A stretch of DNA of 9,091 nucleotides from Candidatus Woesebacteria bacterium (GCA_027327685.1 DAHVYL010000018.1:1-9091), one strand, 5' to 3'; counted from the first letter of the stretch, positions 1 to 6,830 are shown. The notes: generated by a model not told the origin, from the sequence alone. A program made the numbers and translations.

Positions 1-2237
1 CTGACTCTGTCTATGGAATCGGGGTTAACCGAAATACTGGTTATTCCCCAACGTACAAGCCTTTTAACCAAATCTTCATATTCGCTCGGGGCCTGACCGC
101 AAATGGAGGAGGTTATTCCCGCCTCGTTACTTTTCTTGATAACTCTTTCAAGAGCCCATAAAACCGCAGGGCGCATTTCACTAAACTCACTGGCAACATC
201 GGAATTGTCTCTGTCCGTTCCCTCTATAAGCATGGTCAGGTCATTGCTGCCTATGGAAACCCCGTCAATTCCCACCTTTATGAAGTCTTCAATCTGAATG
301 ACGTTTACCGGGATTTCAACCATCATCAAAAACTTAAAGCTGGGTTTTTCAAAAAGACCTTGGGTGGCAACAATTCTCCTGACACGGGACAGCTCTTCCG
401 GAGATCTGACAAAAGGAACCATCAATTGAAGGTTTTCGTATTTCTCGCGGACCTTTTTGATAGCCCTAAGTTCGAGATTAAAAACTTCGGGATTGGCAAC
501 ATACCTGAACGCTCCTCTAAAACCAAGCATGGGATTGGGCTCTACCGGTTCCCAGAATTTTCCACCCGGAAGGCTTCTATACTCATTGGTTTTAAAGTCG
601 GTTGCCCGGTAAACGATGGGTCTCGGGTAAAAGGCCTTACAAAAAGTTTCCAGGTCACGGGCAAGCTTTAATATGAAAGATTCCTGCTCTTTCCTCTTTA
701 TGGCTTCCTTGGGATGAATTCCGATATCAGCAATCATGAATTCCGCCCTTAAAAGGCCTACTCCGTCAACGTTTGTTTTAGCAATCTGAGAAGCCCTGTC
801 AGGCTGTCCCAGATTAACGTATATTTTTGTTGCCGTTTTCGTCTTGGCAAACTTGGGTTTATCGGAGGCAACTTTTTCATCGGAGGATCTTTTGATTCCT
901 GAGCCCAAAAATATCTGGCCGGATTCCCCATTCACTGTTACAATTTGGCCATCTTTAAGAATCTTTGTAGCATCCTTCGTACCCACCACACAAGGAATTC
1001 CCAGCTCTCTCGAGACAATTGCCGCATGGGAAGTCTGCCCCCCTTCGTCTGTGATGATGGCGGCTGACTTTTTCATTGCCGGAACATAATCGGGTGAAGT
1101 CATCGGAGCAACCAAAACATCTCCCTTGGCAATTCTACCCACCTCTTTGGGAGATTTGAGTATTTTCACTACCCCCGTTCCCATTCCGGGAGAAGCCGGG
1201 CTTCCAGAAAGAATAGGTGCCTGGGCGATTTTGATGTCGTTTTTCTCCGTTTTGACTTTGATTTCCTTATTTTTGGCAATTGTGGTTACCGGACGGGTTT
1301 GGACAATGAATAACTTTTCGTTCTCCATTGCCCATTCGGTATCCTGGGGGAAGTAATAGTGCTTTTGGAGCTTATCTGCCCATTTGGCCAAAGTTATTAT
1401 TTGGGCATCCGTAATTTTTTGTCTGCCACGAATTCTTCTGGGAACTTCGGCATTTTTGGTTTTACCTTTTACCCTGATAAGCTGTATGGACTGATCCGAT
1501 ACTTCTTTTGAAAGGATTGCGAATGTACCTTTTTGGACAACATAGGTGTCGGGTACAACAGAGCCCTGGACTATCATTTCTCCGAGTCCCCAAACGGACT
1601 CGATAATAATCCTGTCCTTGTCGTTTTTGACGGGATCTATGGAAAACATGACTCCCGAAACTCTGCTCTGTATCATTTTTTGAACAACGACGGAAATTTT
1701 CACGCTTTCGTGGGGAATTTTATTGACCACACGGTAGTAAATTGAACGCGCCGTAAAAAGCGATGCCCAACATTCCCTGACCGCATTTATCAAATTTGAC
1801 TCTCCTTTTATATCCAAAAAAGTTGCCTGCTGTCCGGCAAAGCTTGCCGAGGGCATGTCCTCAGCCGTTGCTGATGACCTGACGGCAACCAGGGCATTTT
1901 TCATGAAACCCGAAAGTTTCTTATACGCGGATATTGTTTTTCGGGCAATATCTGTGGGAACTCTGCCGATTAAAACCATTTTCTGGATTTGTTTTGAGGC
2001 AATCTCAAGCTGGGCGGGGTCATTAACATCCAGAGTTTTTAAAACACCGTAGATTTTGGCAATCAGATCGTTTTCCTTGAGGAATAAATCGTATCCCTCA
2101 ACCGTAATTGCAAATCCGGGAGGAACGGGAAAACCTGCCTGATAGATCTCGCCCAAATTGGCTCCCTTTCCGCCGACAAGTGGAGTATCGTTTTTGTCTA
2201 TATCTTTAAAGAAGACTATTGTGGGCAGTTTGGACAT
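1..2237 (-). CDS. ppsA: Phosphoenolpyruvate synthase (pyruvate, water dikinase), 3' end cut by window edge
   Basis: Makes PEP, AMP and phosphate from pyruvate, ATP and water in the cytoplasm, the entry step of gluconeogenesis. I translated 745 residues. The N-terminal ATP/pyruvate-binding domain spans roughly residues 5-330 and contains VGGKGANLGE and AVRSSATAED (Arg about 120). The swivelling phosphohistidine domain has GGQTSHAAI, with the phosphorylated His at residue 404. The C-terminal TIM barrel has GLLRAEFM, MVEIP, GSNDLT and DRD, and ends in CGQAPSEYED with the family Cys at residue 713. E. coli PpsA has 792 residues, and by alignment from memory only some 10-20 residues are missing here. 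The C-terminal CGQAPS and SVNPD pattern favours PEP synthase over pyruvate phosphate dikinase or rifampicin phosphotransferase. The ATG at 2237 begins MSKLPTIVFF and has no clear Shine-Dalgarno. It is preceded by a short tandem repeat and lies 46 bases after the isomerase gene, so it is probably the last gene of a sugar-phosphate operon. Confidence 0.95.
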   Translation of the reverse strand, partial: MSKLPTIVFFKDIDKNDTPLVGGKGANLGEIYQAGFPVPPGFAITVEGYDLFLKENDLIAKIYGVLKTLDVNDPAQLEIASKQIQKMVLIGRVPTDIARKTISAYKKLSGFMKNALVAVRSSATAEDMPSASFAGQQATFLDIKGESNLINAVRECWASLFTARSIYYRVVNKIPHESVKISVVVQKMIQSRVSGVMFSIDPVKNDKDRIIIESVWGLGEMIVQGSVVPDTYVVQKGTFAILSKEVSDQSIQLIRVKGKTKNAEVPRRIRGRQKITDAQIITLAKWADKLQKHYYFPQDTEWAMENEKLFIVQTRPVTTIAKNKEIKVKTEKNDIKIAQAPILSGSPASPGMGTGVVKILKSPKEVGRIAKGDVLVAPMTSPDYVPAMKKSAAIITDEGGQTSHAAIVSRELGIPCVVGTKDATKILKDGQIVTVNGESGQIFLGSGIKRSSDEKVASDKPKFAKTKTATKIYVNLGQPDRASQIAKTNVDGVGLLRAEFMIADIGIHPKEAIKRKEQESFILKLARDLETFCKAFYPRPIVYRATDFKTNEYRSLPGGKFWEPVEPNPMLGFRGAFRYVANPEVFNLELRAIKKVREKYENLQLMVPFVRSPEELSRVRRIVATQGLFEKPSFKFLMMVEIPVNVIQIEDFIKVGIDGVSIGSNDLTMLIEGTDRDNSDVASEFSEMRPAVLWALERVIKKSNEAGITSSICGQAPSEYEDLVKRLVRWGITSISVNPDSIDRV

Positions 2238-2248
2238 ACTACATATAT

Positions 2249-2275
2249 GGTAAAAGGTAAAAGGTAAAAGGTAAA
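2249..2275. repeat. 7-bp tandem repeat (GGTAAAA x about 3.9) upstream of ppsA
   Basis: Three perfect GGTAAAA units (2249-2255, 2256-2262, 2263-2269) are followed by a partial GGTAAA (2270-2275). Read on the minus strand it is TTTTACC repeated, filling most of the gap between the isomerase stop codon and the ppsA ATG. A weak sigma70-like pair, TTTACC (2275-2270), 17 bases, TACCAT (2252-2247), falls inside the array, so copy-number change could alter promoter geometry. The repeat is seen directly; a regulatory effect is inference. Confidence 0.85.
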
Positions 2276-2283
2276 GGGGACAC

Positions 2284-3297
2284 TTAATGTACCGGCTGAG
2301 AAAGTTCTTTCTTAAGCCTTAAAATCCAAGGTTCCGGGCCGGGATCTTCTCCATTCAGTTCGGAAAAATAAAATGCCAGCCAGGCGCAATAATGCGGTAT
2401 TTCGAAAGCCTGAGTTAAAGAATTCGAACCGGCAAGCTTTACTTCGCCGAAATTTAATTCCTGTTCCGTAAACAAATCTTTGGTAATTTTTATTCTGGTT
2501 TTAATTCTTTCAGGATATAAATCGCTCACAAAAAATAAATAATAGATATCTTTAAACGAGTTTTTAGGAAACATTGTCGCCTCAACCAAATGATGATCAA
2601 GTTCAGGCAGATCAAAGAAAGATGCGAACGTGCGGCCTATTTCATTTATCACATTTCTTCCTGCGTGAAGAGAACCCAAAAGGGGTCGTGCAGCGATGAT
2701 GGCAGGGATTTTTTGATTCATTTTTTGAGCCATCGACTTTACATCCCAATTTTTCCTGATCTGTACCAGTTCCTCGATCGATTTTTGAAATTCCTCCTCA
2801 CTTAAATTAATCACGCCTGTCCTACACATAAGGCCAAGAAGACCGCCAAGTGAGATCCCCAATGCCGATTTGGGAAAATTGGACGGATTTGTGGTAGGAG
2901 TCAGAATTGCACCGTAAATTTCACCAGACTTAATCATCTCCCCAATTTTTCCGCCGGTTGATACAGCGTAAGTTTTTATTCCGCGGGTTTTGGCCAGATC
3001 AATTGCCGAGAGAGTCTCCTCAGTATTGCCGGAATAACTATTGGCTATAAGTGTCCAGGAAGAATCGACATAACCGGGAAGTCCGTAATCATTAAAGGTA
3101 ATTATTTCGGTACTGCCTCCACCCTCATTAATGGAGGAAATAATCCTCCCGGCGAGTGAAGATCCTCCCATTCCGCTAATTATTATCTTTTTGAAAGTAA
3201 TTTCAGGTAGCTCACCCGATGTTGCCTGTTTCCAGGCTTCCCTCAATTGTTCAGGAAATAAATTCAGTGATTTTTCAATTCCGAGAGAATCTTTCAT
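2284..3297 (-). CDS. Bifunctional phosphoglucose/phosphomannose isomerase (SIS-domain family)
   Basis: Predicted to interconvert glucose-6-P or mannose-6-P with fructose-6-P in the cytoplasm. The protein is 337 residues, typical of the archaeal/bacterial bifunctional PGI/PMI family and unlike classical Pgi, which is much longer. Two SIS domains are visible. The first has SGMGGSSLAG (about 41-50) and the phosphosugar-binding NSYSGNTEE (about 86-94). The second carries NEIGRT and PELDHH, with Glu219 and His235 spaced 16 residues apart, the same spacing I recall for the catalytic Glu/His pair of the Pyrobaculum enzyme. The C-terminus ends in the usual PWILRLKKEL helix. I chose the ATG at 3297 because it lies one base after the mutase stop codon (TAA-T-ATG) and begins MKDSLGIEKSLNLFPEQL like family members. 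An earlier in-frame start at 3327 would overlap the mutase by 29 bases. The adjacent mutase fits shared substrates and translational coupling. The PELDHH motif diverges from the more usual PELNHNE. Confidence 0.88.
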   Translation of the reverse strand: MKDSLGIEKSLNLFPEQLREAWKQATSGELPEITFKKIIISGMGGSSLAGRIISSINEGGGSTEIITFNDYGLPGYVDSSWTLIANSYSGNTEETLSAIDLAKTRGIKTYAVSTGGKIGEMIKSGEIYGAILTPTTNPSNFPKSALGISLGGLLGLMCRTGVINLSEEEFQKSIEELVQIRKNWDVKSMAQKMNQKIPAIIAARPLLGSLHAGRNVINEIGRTFASFFDLPELDHHLVEATMFPKNSFKDIYYLFFVSDLYPERIKTRIKITKDLFTEQELNFGEVKLAGSNSLTQAFEIPHYCAWLAFYFSELNGEDPGPEPWILRLKKELSQPVH

Positions 3298-3298
3298 A

Positions 3299-4651
3299 TT
3301 AACTTCTGATAATTGCCAAAACCTCATCCCGTTTTTGTTCCATCAATTCTTTTGATTTAGCTTCCAAAGTAAGGCGCAAAAGAGGTTCAGTGTTACTCGG
3401 TCTGACACAAAAACGGTAATCCGGGTATTCGATAGCCACTCCGTCGAGTCTCCCAACTTCGGCATCTTTGTACTTCTCGGCTATCTCGTTCATTTTTCCT
3501 TCTTTATCGGCTACATCGCTATTGATTTCGCCGGAAATGAAATACTTGGAAAGGATGGGAGCCATAACTTCCGAAAGTTTGGAACCGGTCTCACTTAAGT
3601 ATTCCAAAACCTGCATAGGAGGAATCATTCCGCAGTCGGAGTACCAATAATCGCGGTAATAGGTGTGTCCGCTTGATTCTCCGCCGAAAAGAGCATTCTG
3701 CTCTCTTAAAATTTCTTTGATATATGAGTGTCCCACCCTGCTTATAACAGGCACTCCTCCGTTTTCCTTAATGGCATCAAGAAGCGCCCAGGTATATCTC
3801 GGGTCATAGACTATTTTTTCTCCAGGGTGTTTTGCTAACATTTGCTTAATCAGAACAGTATTCAGAAAATACGGTTCAATAAAGATTCCGCCGTCTGCAC
3901 AAAAGAATACCCTGTCGGAATCGGCATCCCAGGTAATACCAAGATCAGCTCCGCTTTTTTTGACAAGTTCGATAAACTCGACTCTGTTTTCGGGGATAAA
4001 CGGATCCGGCCTCCCTTTGGGGAAGTTTCCGTCCGGTTCAAAATTGAGTTTGATAAGCTCCAAGGGAAGATTTCCCATTTCCACAATTTTCTCAAAGATT
4101 TTTCCACCCAATCCGAAATTGGGGTTTAAAACAACTTTCATGGGTTTTATTTTCCCCGGATCAATCCAGCTTAAAACATGTCTGCAGTAATCCTCCCAAA
4201 TATCCATTTTTCGGACGCCGCCTTTTTTATCCGAATTTAACTTTTTACCGGAAAGGACAAAATCTCGCACTTGCCCTATTCCGTGCTCCAAAGTCATCGG
4301 AGTCGGCCCTTTTTCCACCATTTTCAGGCCATGCCATTCGGGGGGGTTGTGGGAGGCGGTAGATTGGAGCCCTCCCGCAAATTCATAGTTTCCTACACCG
4401 AAGTAAAGCATATCCGTTGACATAAAACCGACATCGGCAACGTCGATACCCGCATCGGTTAACCCCCTGATAACGCTGTCCTTGAGAGCTTCGGAATGCA
4501 GTCTTATGTCCATACCTATCATCACTTCACCTTCGGGTTTGGCAAAATCCACATATCCCTGTCCGATTGCATAGGCAATGTCTTCATTAATGGAATCAGG
4601 ATAAACACCCCTTATGTCGTAGGCCTTGAAGATAGAGGAATCAATTTTCAT
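3299..4651 (-). CDS. Phosphomannomutase/phosphoglucomutase (alpha-D-phosphohexomutase family)
   Basis: Predicted to move phosphate between C6 and C1 of mannose or glucose, supplying mannose-1-P or glucose-1-P for nucleotide sugars. All four family loops are present in its 450 residues, the normal length. The phosphoserine loop TASHNP has the catalytic Ser100. The metal-binding loop is DADSDR with Asp242, Asp244 and Asp246. The sugar-specificity loop is GGESSGH (323-329), and the phosphate-binding loop is RPSNTEP starting at Arg417. The N-terminus FKAYDIRGVYP is also characteristic. The metal loop is DADSDR rather than the commoner DGDGDR, but the ligands are kept. The ATG at 4651 lies 9 bases after the holA-like stop codon and has no Shine-Dalgarno; a strong promoter-like pair sits in the end of the preceding gene. 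It heads a three-gene carbohydrate group with the isomerase and ppsA. Glucose versus mannose preference cannot be read from the sequence. Confidence 0.93.
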   Translation of the reverse strand: MKIDSSIFKAYDIRGVYPDSINEDIAYAIGQGYVDFAKPEGEVMIGMDIRLHSEALKDSVIRGLTDAGIDVADVGFMSTDMLYFGVGNYEFAGGLQSTASHNPPEWHGLKMVEKGPTPMTLEHGIGQVRDFVLSGKKLNSDKKGGVRKMDIWEDYCRHVLSWIDPGKIKPMKVVLNPNFGLGGKIFEKIVEMGNLPLELIKLNFEPDGNFPKGRPDPFIPENRVEFIELVKKSGADLGITWDADSDRVFFCADGGIFIEPYFLNTVLIKQMLAKHPGEKIVYDPRYTWALLDAIKENGGVPVISRVGHSYIKEILREQNALFGGESSGHTYYRDYWYSDCGMIPPMQVLEYLSETGSKLSEVMAPILSKYFISGEINSDVADKEGKMNEIAEKYKDAEVGRLDGVAIEYPDYRFCVRPSNTEPLLRLTLEAKSKELMEQKRDEVLAIIRS

Positions 4652-4660
4652 CAGATGTAA

Positions 4661-5335
4661 TCATTCTAAATGCTTAAGTAGGAGTAGGTCAAGTTCGGAG
4701 GCAAGATCGGTTTTCGAAGTCTTAACCCGGTAGTCAATTTCCGAAAGCTTATCGATCAAAGTTTTCAGGTCATTTTCCGAAAACTTGGCTGCCTGGGACC
4801 TTAACTTATTTATTTTCCAAAAAGGAAACCCTGCAGAGGCGGCATCCGCCTTCATCCAATAAAGATCTTTCAAATGTCTGGCAATTATGGAGAAAACAAA
4901 TTCGACGGGGCTTTTTTCGAGTATTTTATGCAAGGTTTTAACAGAAAAATCTCCCCGCCCGGGAATCAGATTGTCAAGAAAATTCCAGAGAAGTACGGGC
5001 AACTTGAACTCTTCAATTTTTGTCTCTTTCGGAAAGCTTTTCAAAGCGGAGGCGTTAAGTGTGCCTTCGTTATAGACTATTAGGTTTCCCGAAAGCCTGG
5101 TGTATTTTTTATTTAACCAGGCGGATTCCTTTTTTCCCAATCTTTTGACATTCTTAAGTATAAAAAAACGCTCGTTGCCGAAAAGAGAGGGAGAAGAGAG
5201 TATTTCCTCAAGGCCTTGATCGGATTCGTCCATATAGGCAACTTCCCAGGAGCGGGATCTGGCAACATCTATAAATTTCTTTAAGCGCGCATGACTTTTA
5301 CCTATGTCGTCTCCGTGCAGAATAATTATTTTCAT
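4661..5335 (-). CDS. holA: DNA polymerase III delta subunit-like protein (short HolA)
   Basis: Delta is the clamp-loader subunit that opens the beta sliding clamp at the replication fork. Support is pattern-based. The N-terminus MKIIILHGDDIGKSHARL resembles the LYGDD start of HolA proteins. LFGNERFFILKNVKRL (about 51-66) matches the family's conserved LFG-rhhhLKN strand. The C-terminal region KINKLRSQAAKFSENDLKTL and the closing TDLASELDLLLLKHL match the helical collar domain. As in other delta proteins, there is no functional Walker A ATP site. At 224 residues it is much shorter than the usual roughly 340, with the loss apparently in the middle region, yet the frame is intact at both ends. 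It starts 20 bases after the metallopeptidase stop codon without a clear Shine-Dalgarno. The presence of dnaE and ruvC in the same gene string supports a replication role. It could also be a diverged delta paralogue. Confidence 0.75.
   Translation of the reverse strand: MKIIILHGDDIGKSHARLKKFIDVARSRSWEVAYMDESDQGLEEILSSPSLFGNERFFILKNVKRLGKKESAWLNKKYTRLSGNLIVYNEGTLNASALKSFPKETKIEEFKLPVLLWNFLDNLIPGRGDFSVKTLHKILEKSPVEFVFSIIARHLKDLYWMKADAASAGFPFWKINKLRSQAAKFSENDLKTLIDKLSEIDYRVKTSKTDLASELDLLLLKHLE
4663..4692 (-). promoter_or_regulatory. Candidate sigma70-like promoter for the mutase-isomerase-ppsA genes
   Basis: On the minus strand TTGACC (4692-4687, 5 of 6 to TTGACA) is separated by 18 bases from TAGAAT (4668-4663, 5 of 6 to TATAAT). 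Both lie in the last codons of the holA-like gene. The expected transcription start is near 4656, about 5 bases before the mutase ATG, giving an almost leaderless message. This fits the lack of a Shine-Dalgarno there. It is a pattern match only. Confidence 0.5.
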
Positions 5336-5355
5336 AGCATTTTCCCGTCTTTGCC

Positions 5356-5775
5356 TTAAAGGTTTTCATTTTCGAGATATCTCATGATGAGCTCATCAAG
5401 TTTCCCTTTAAAGCTTCCCTTTTTCTTTCTGGTATGGGGAAGGAGAGCCCCGGAAAAATTTTTAGGTACATGGCTTATCTCATGAAGCAAAACCTTATCC
5501 TGTTCTCTGGAAGGAAGTTTGTCAAAATATTTGGAAATAACCTCTATTATGTAGGCGGGTTCTATTTCCAAAGCATTCTGCCAAAGCTTTGGAAGTCCCC
5601 AGGTCCTGGCATATGCTCTGGCTTTTGAACCGGTAGATCTATAAAAAAACAAACGTTCCCCAAGAAGATAATCCAAATGAAGCTCTTCAACAAGTTTCAG
5701 CACCCTGGATCTGATGTCAGGAGCTTTCTCGTACTCAAATTTTGAAAACTTCCGTGCCTTCCTTGACTTCCTCAT
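5356..5775 (-). CDS. Putative HExxH metallopeptidase-like protein
   Basis: A 139-residue protein carrying HEISH at residues 98-102, a zinc-metallopeptidase HExxH motif in the setting DKVLLHEISHVPKNFSGALLPH. His114 is a possible third zinc ligand. Upstream are YEKAPDIRSRV (15-25), RSTGSKARAYART and LPKLWQNALEIEPAYIIEVIS. This pattern matches a widespread family of small putative metallopeptidases in archaea, CPR bacteria and phages (I believe related to Pfam PF18894). Substrates are unknown to me. There is no signal peptide or membrane segment, so it should be cytoplasmic. Both termini are strongly basic (MRKSRKARKF; HTRKKKGSFKGK), which could suit nucleic-acid or ribosome contact. The ATG at 5775 is the only start codon after an in-frame stop just upstream, and it forces a 41-base overlap with the EF-Tu-domain-like gene. 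A weak AGGA lies about 10 bases before it. Translation is probably coupled to the preceding gene. Confidence 0.8.
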   Translation of the reverse strand: MRKSRKARKFSKFEYEKAPDIRSRVLKLVEELHLDYLLGERLFFYRSTGSKARAYARTWGLPKLWQNALEIEPAYIIEVISKYFDKLPSREQDKVLLHEISHVPKNFSGALLPHTRKKKGSFKGKLDELIMRYLENENL

Positions 5776-5980
5776 TAGTTTTCAATCCTACCACATCTCC
5801 GCGAGTGGCGGTATCTCTTTTTTCGTGTTCGATTTGGATGGAGTCTACTTTTTGTTCGAAAATATCCTCTCCGTCTTTAGTAAATTTAATTTTATCTCCC
5901 ACAGAGACAGTGCCGTCCAGTTCAACTATAGCAACGCCGATCTTGTCGTAATAATGGGTTACGCGTCCGACTTTAAACAA
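5735..5980 (-). CDS. Stand-alone EF-Tu domain 2-like beta-barrel protein (translation elongation factor-like)
   Basis: An 81-residue protein that looks like a single translation-factor beta-barrel (EF-Tu domain 2 fold) with no GTPase domain. Key stretches are VGRVTHYYDKIGVAIVEL (4-21), VSVGDKIKF (26-33), VDSIQIEHEKRDTATRGDVVGLK (45-67) and the closing VKEGTEVFKI. Similar lone barrels are annotated as 'translation elongation factor-like protein' in archaea and CPR, and the same domain caps some U32 peptidases. The role is unknown. The start is TTG at 5980, overlapping the last 8 bases of ruvC. I chose it because a 10-base perfect Shine-Dalgarno match lies 9 bases upstream of it and the N-terminus fits the family. 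Its 3' end overlaps the metallopeptidase gene by 41 bases, which hints that the two products are made together. RNA or ribosome binding is an inference from fold similarity. Confidence 0.85.
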   Translation of the reverse strand: MFKVGRVTHYYDKIGVAIVELDGTVSVGDKIKFTKDGEDIFEQKVDSIQIEHEKRDTATRGDVVGLKTNEEVKEGTEVFKI

Positions 5981-6554
5981 GCTTCCTCACCTCCTTTTTT
6001 CTTTTTGAAATTTTACCGGAAATAGGTCTATCAGCTTTAACAGGGATATCGGAAAATACCCCTCCTTCACCGATTTTGAATGCATGGGTAAGAGCAATTG
6101 CCAAAGCGTCAGCCGCATCATCAAAATGGGTTTTTTTATGTTTGACGCTTTTTACGCGGTTTCCGAGTATTTTCCTTATTGAAACTTGGACCTCTTTTTT
6201 ATTGGCCCTTCCGTTTCCGGTAATCATTTTCTTAACGGTACCAGGAGCGTACTCTTCTACCCTGACCTTGGTTTTACAAGCCGCCAGAAGCATCACGCCC
6301 TGAGCTTGACCGACAGCAATTGCCGTTTTGGCATTATTAGAGAAGAAAACTTTTTCAAACACAAAGACATCGGGTTTATGCCTATTGATAAGACTTACCG
6401 TTTCTTCAAATATAAAGTCCAAGCGTTTTTCTTTGAGAAGGCTTTTGTCCGTTTCGATGAGTCCCCATTCAACCACTTCATTCCCGTTACCGTTGAGCTT
6501 GACAAGCCCGAATCCGGTAGTGGCGGTTCCTGGATCAATCCCTAAAATTAACAT
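5973..6554 (-). CDS. ruvC: Crossover junction endodeoxyribonuclease RuvC
   Basis: RuvC cuts Holliday junctions symmetrically during recombinational repair, normally working with RuvAB in the cytoplasm. At 193 residues it is slightly longer than E. coli RuvC (173). The acidic metal-binding residues of the RNase H-like fold are all visible: Asp7 in GIDPGTATTG, Glu67 in VFEKVFF, and Asp146 and Asp149 in HFDDAADALAIALTH. The conserved AVGQAQGV and EYAPGTVKKMITGNGRANK regions are also present. A basic, lysine-rich tail of about 30 residues (ending KISKRKKEVRKLV) extends past the core, and its codons hold the Shine-Dalgarno of the next gene. The ATG at 6554 has no Shine-Dalgarno; an extended -10 box ends 7 bases before it, suggesting a leaderless transcript. 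No ruvA or ruvB lies in the window. Confidence 0.96.
   Translation of the reverse strand: MLILGIDPGTATTGFGLVKLNGNGNEVVEWGLIETDKSLLKEKRLDFIFEETVSLINRHKPDVFVFEKVFFSNNAKTAIAVGQAQGVMLLAACKTKVRVEEYAPGTVKKMITGNGRANKKEVQVSIRKILGNRVKSVKHKKTHFDDAADALAIALTHAFKIGEGGVFSDIPVKADRPISGKISKRKKEVRKLV
5987..5996 (-). promoter_or_regulatory. Strong Shine-Dalgarno of the EF-Tu domain-like gene, inside ruvC
   Basis: On the minus strand AAGGAGGTGA is a full 10-base match to the canonical anti-Shine-Dalgarno tail of 16S rRNA. The AGGAGG core ends 9 bases before the TTG start at 5980. It is encoded within the ruvC codons for KKEVRK. It decides the TTG start and shows that this genome probably keeps a functional anti-Shine-Dalgarno. 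Confidence 0.85.
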
Positions 6555-6561
6555 CAGCTAC

Positions 6562-6570
6562 ATTATAGCA
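6562..6570 (-). promoter_or_regulatory. Extended -10 promoter element of ruvC, likely leaderless
   Basis: Minus strand TGCTATAAT (6570-6562) is a perfect extended -10 (TGnTATAAT). No recognisable -35 lies 16-18 bases upstream, which extended -10 promoters do not need. Seven bases separate the hexamer from the ruvC ATG at 6554, so transcription should start at or next to the A of the ATG. It sits just after the stop codon of the small membrane protein gene. Confidence 0.6.
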
Positions 6571-6580
6571 GGATCGGAAT

Positions 6581-6826
6581 TTATTTCTTGCTCTTACCCG
6601 TTTTGGAAAATACAAAATAATAAAGAATATCCAAAATTCCCAGTGTATGGATAAGCAAAAGAACTATAAACCAGGGTTTGCTGCCGTTTCTTGCCGCTTT
6701 CCAAAGAGCCATGCCCATCCAAAAAAGACTCCAGGCCGCAAGAGGGAAGATAAACGCGCTGAGCCATCCTGTCAAAACTCCCGGAGCGAAAGCACCGGCG
6801 TAACTATTCCAATATGAATTCATCAT
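6581..6826 (-). CDS. Small two-helix membrane protein, DUF5652-like
   Basis: An 81-residue hydrophobic protein with two likely membrane segments, about residues 16-43 (GVLTGWLSAFIFPLAAWSLF...) and 51-73 (PWFIVLLLIHTLGILDILYYFVF). They are joined by the short basic loop ALWKAARNGSKPW, and the tail is lysine-rich (KTGKSKK). The pattern ALWKAARNG-KPWFIVLLL-hTLGILDIhY resembles what I recall of DUF5652, a small family frequent in CPR genomes; the function is unknown. The ATG at 6826 is preferred over the next ATG at 6823 because GAGG of a Shine-Dalgarno-like GAGGGTGAT lies 10 bases before it. It sits between rplS and ruvC and may have its own promoter in the 109-base gap after rplS. The topology is inferred from hydrophobicity by eye. 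Confidence 0.8.
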   Translation of the reverse strand: MMNSYWNSYAGAFAPGVLTGWLSAFIFPLAAWSLFWMGMALWKAARNGSKPWFIVLLLIHTLGILDILYYFVFSKTGKSKK

Positions 6827-6830
6827 CTAT

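Noticed and set aside
3298..3327. 10-residue longer isomerase start
   Set aside because: It would overlap the mutase by 29 bases, while the ATG at 3297 directly follows the mutase stop and gives a family-like N-terminus.
4661..5335. Possible ATP-binding P-loop in GDDIGKSHARL of the holA-like protein
   Set aside because: It lacks the GxxxxGK[ST] spacing, and delta subunits normally have no functional Walker A.
6186..6545. 119-codon plus-strand open frame
   Set aside because: It is antisense to ruvC, where all four catalytic acidic residues are intact in the minus frame.
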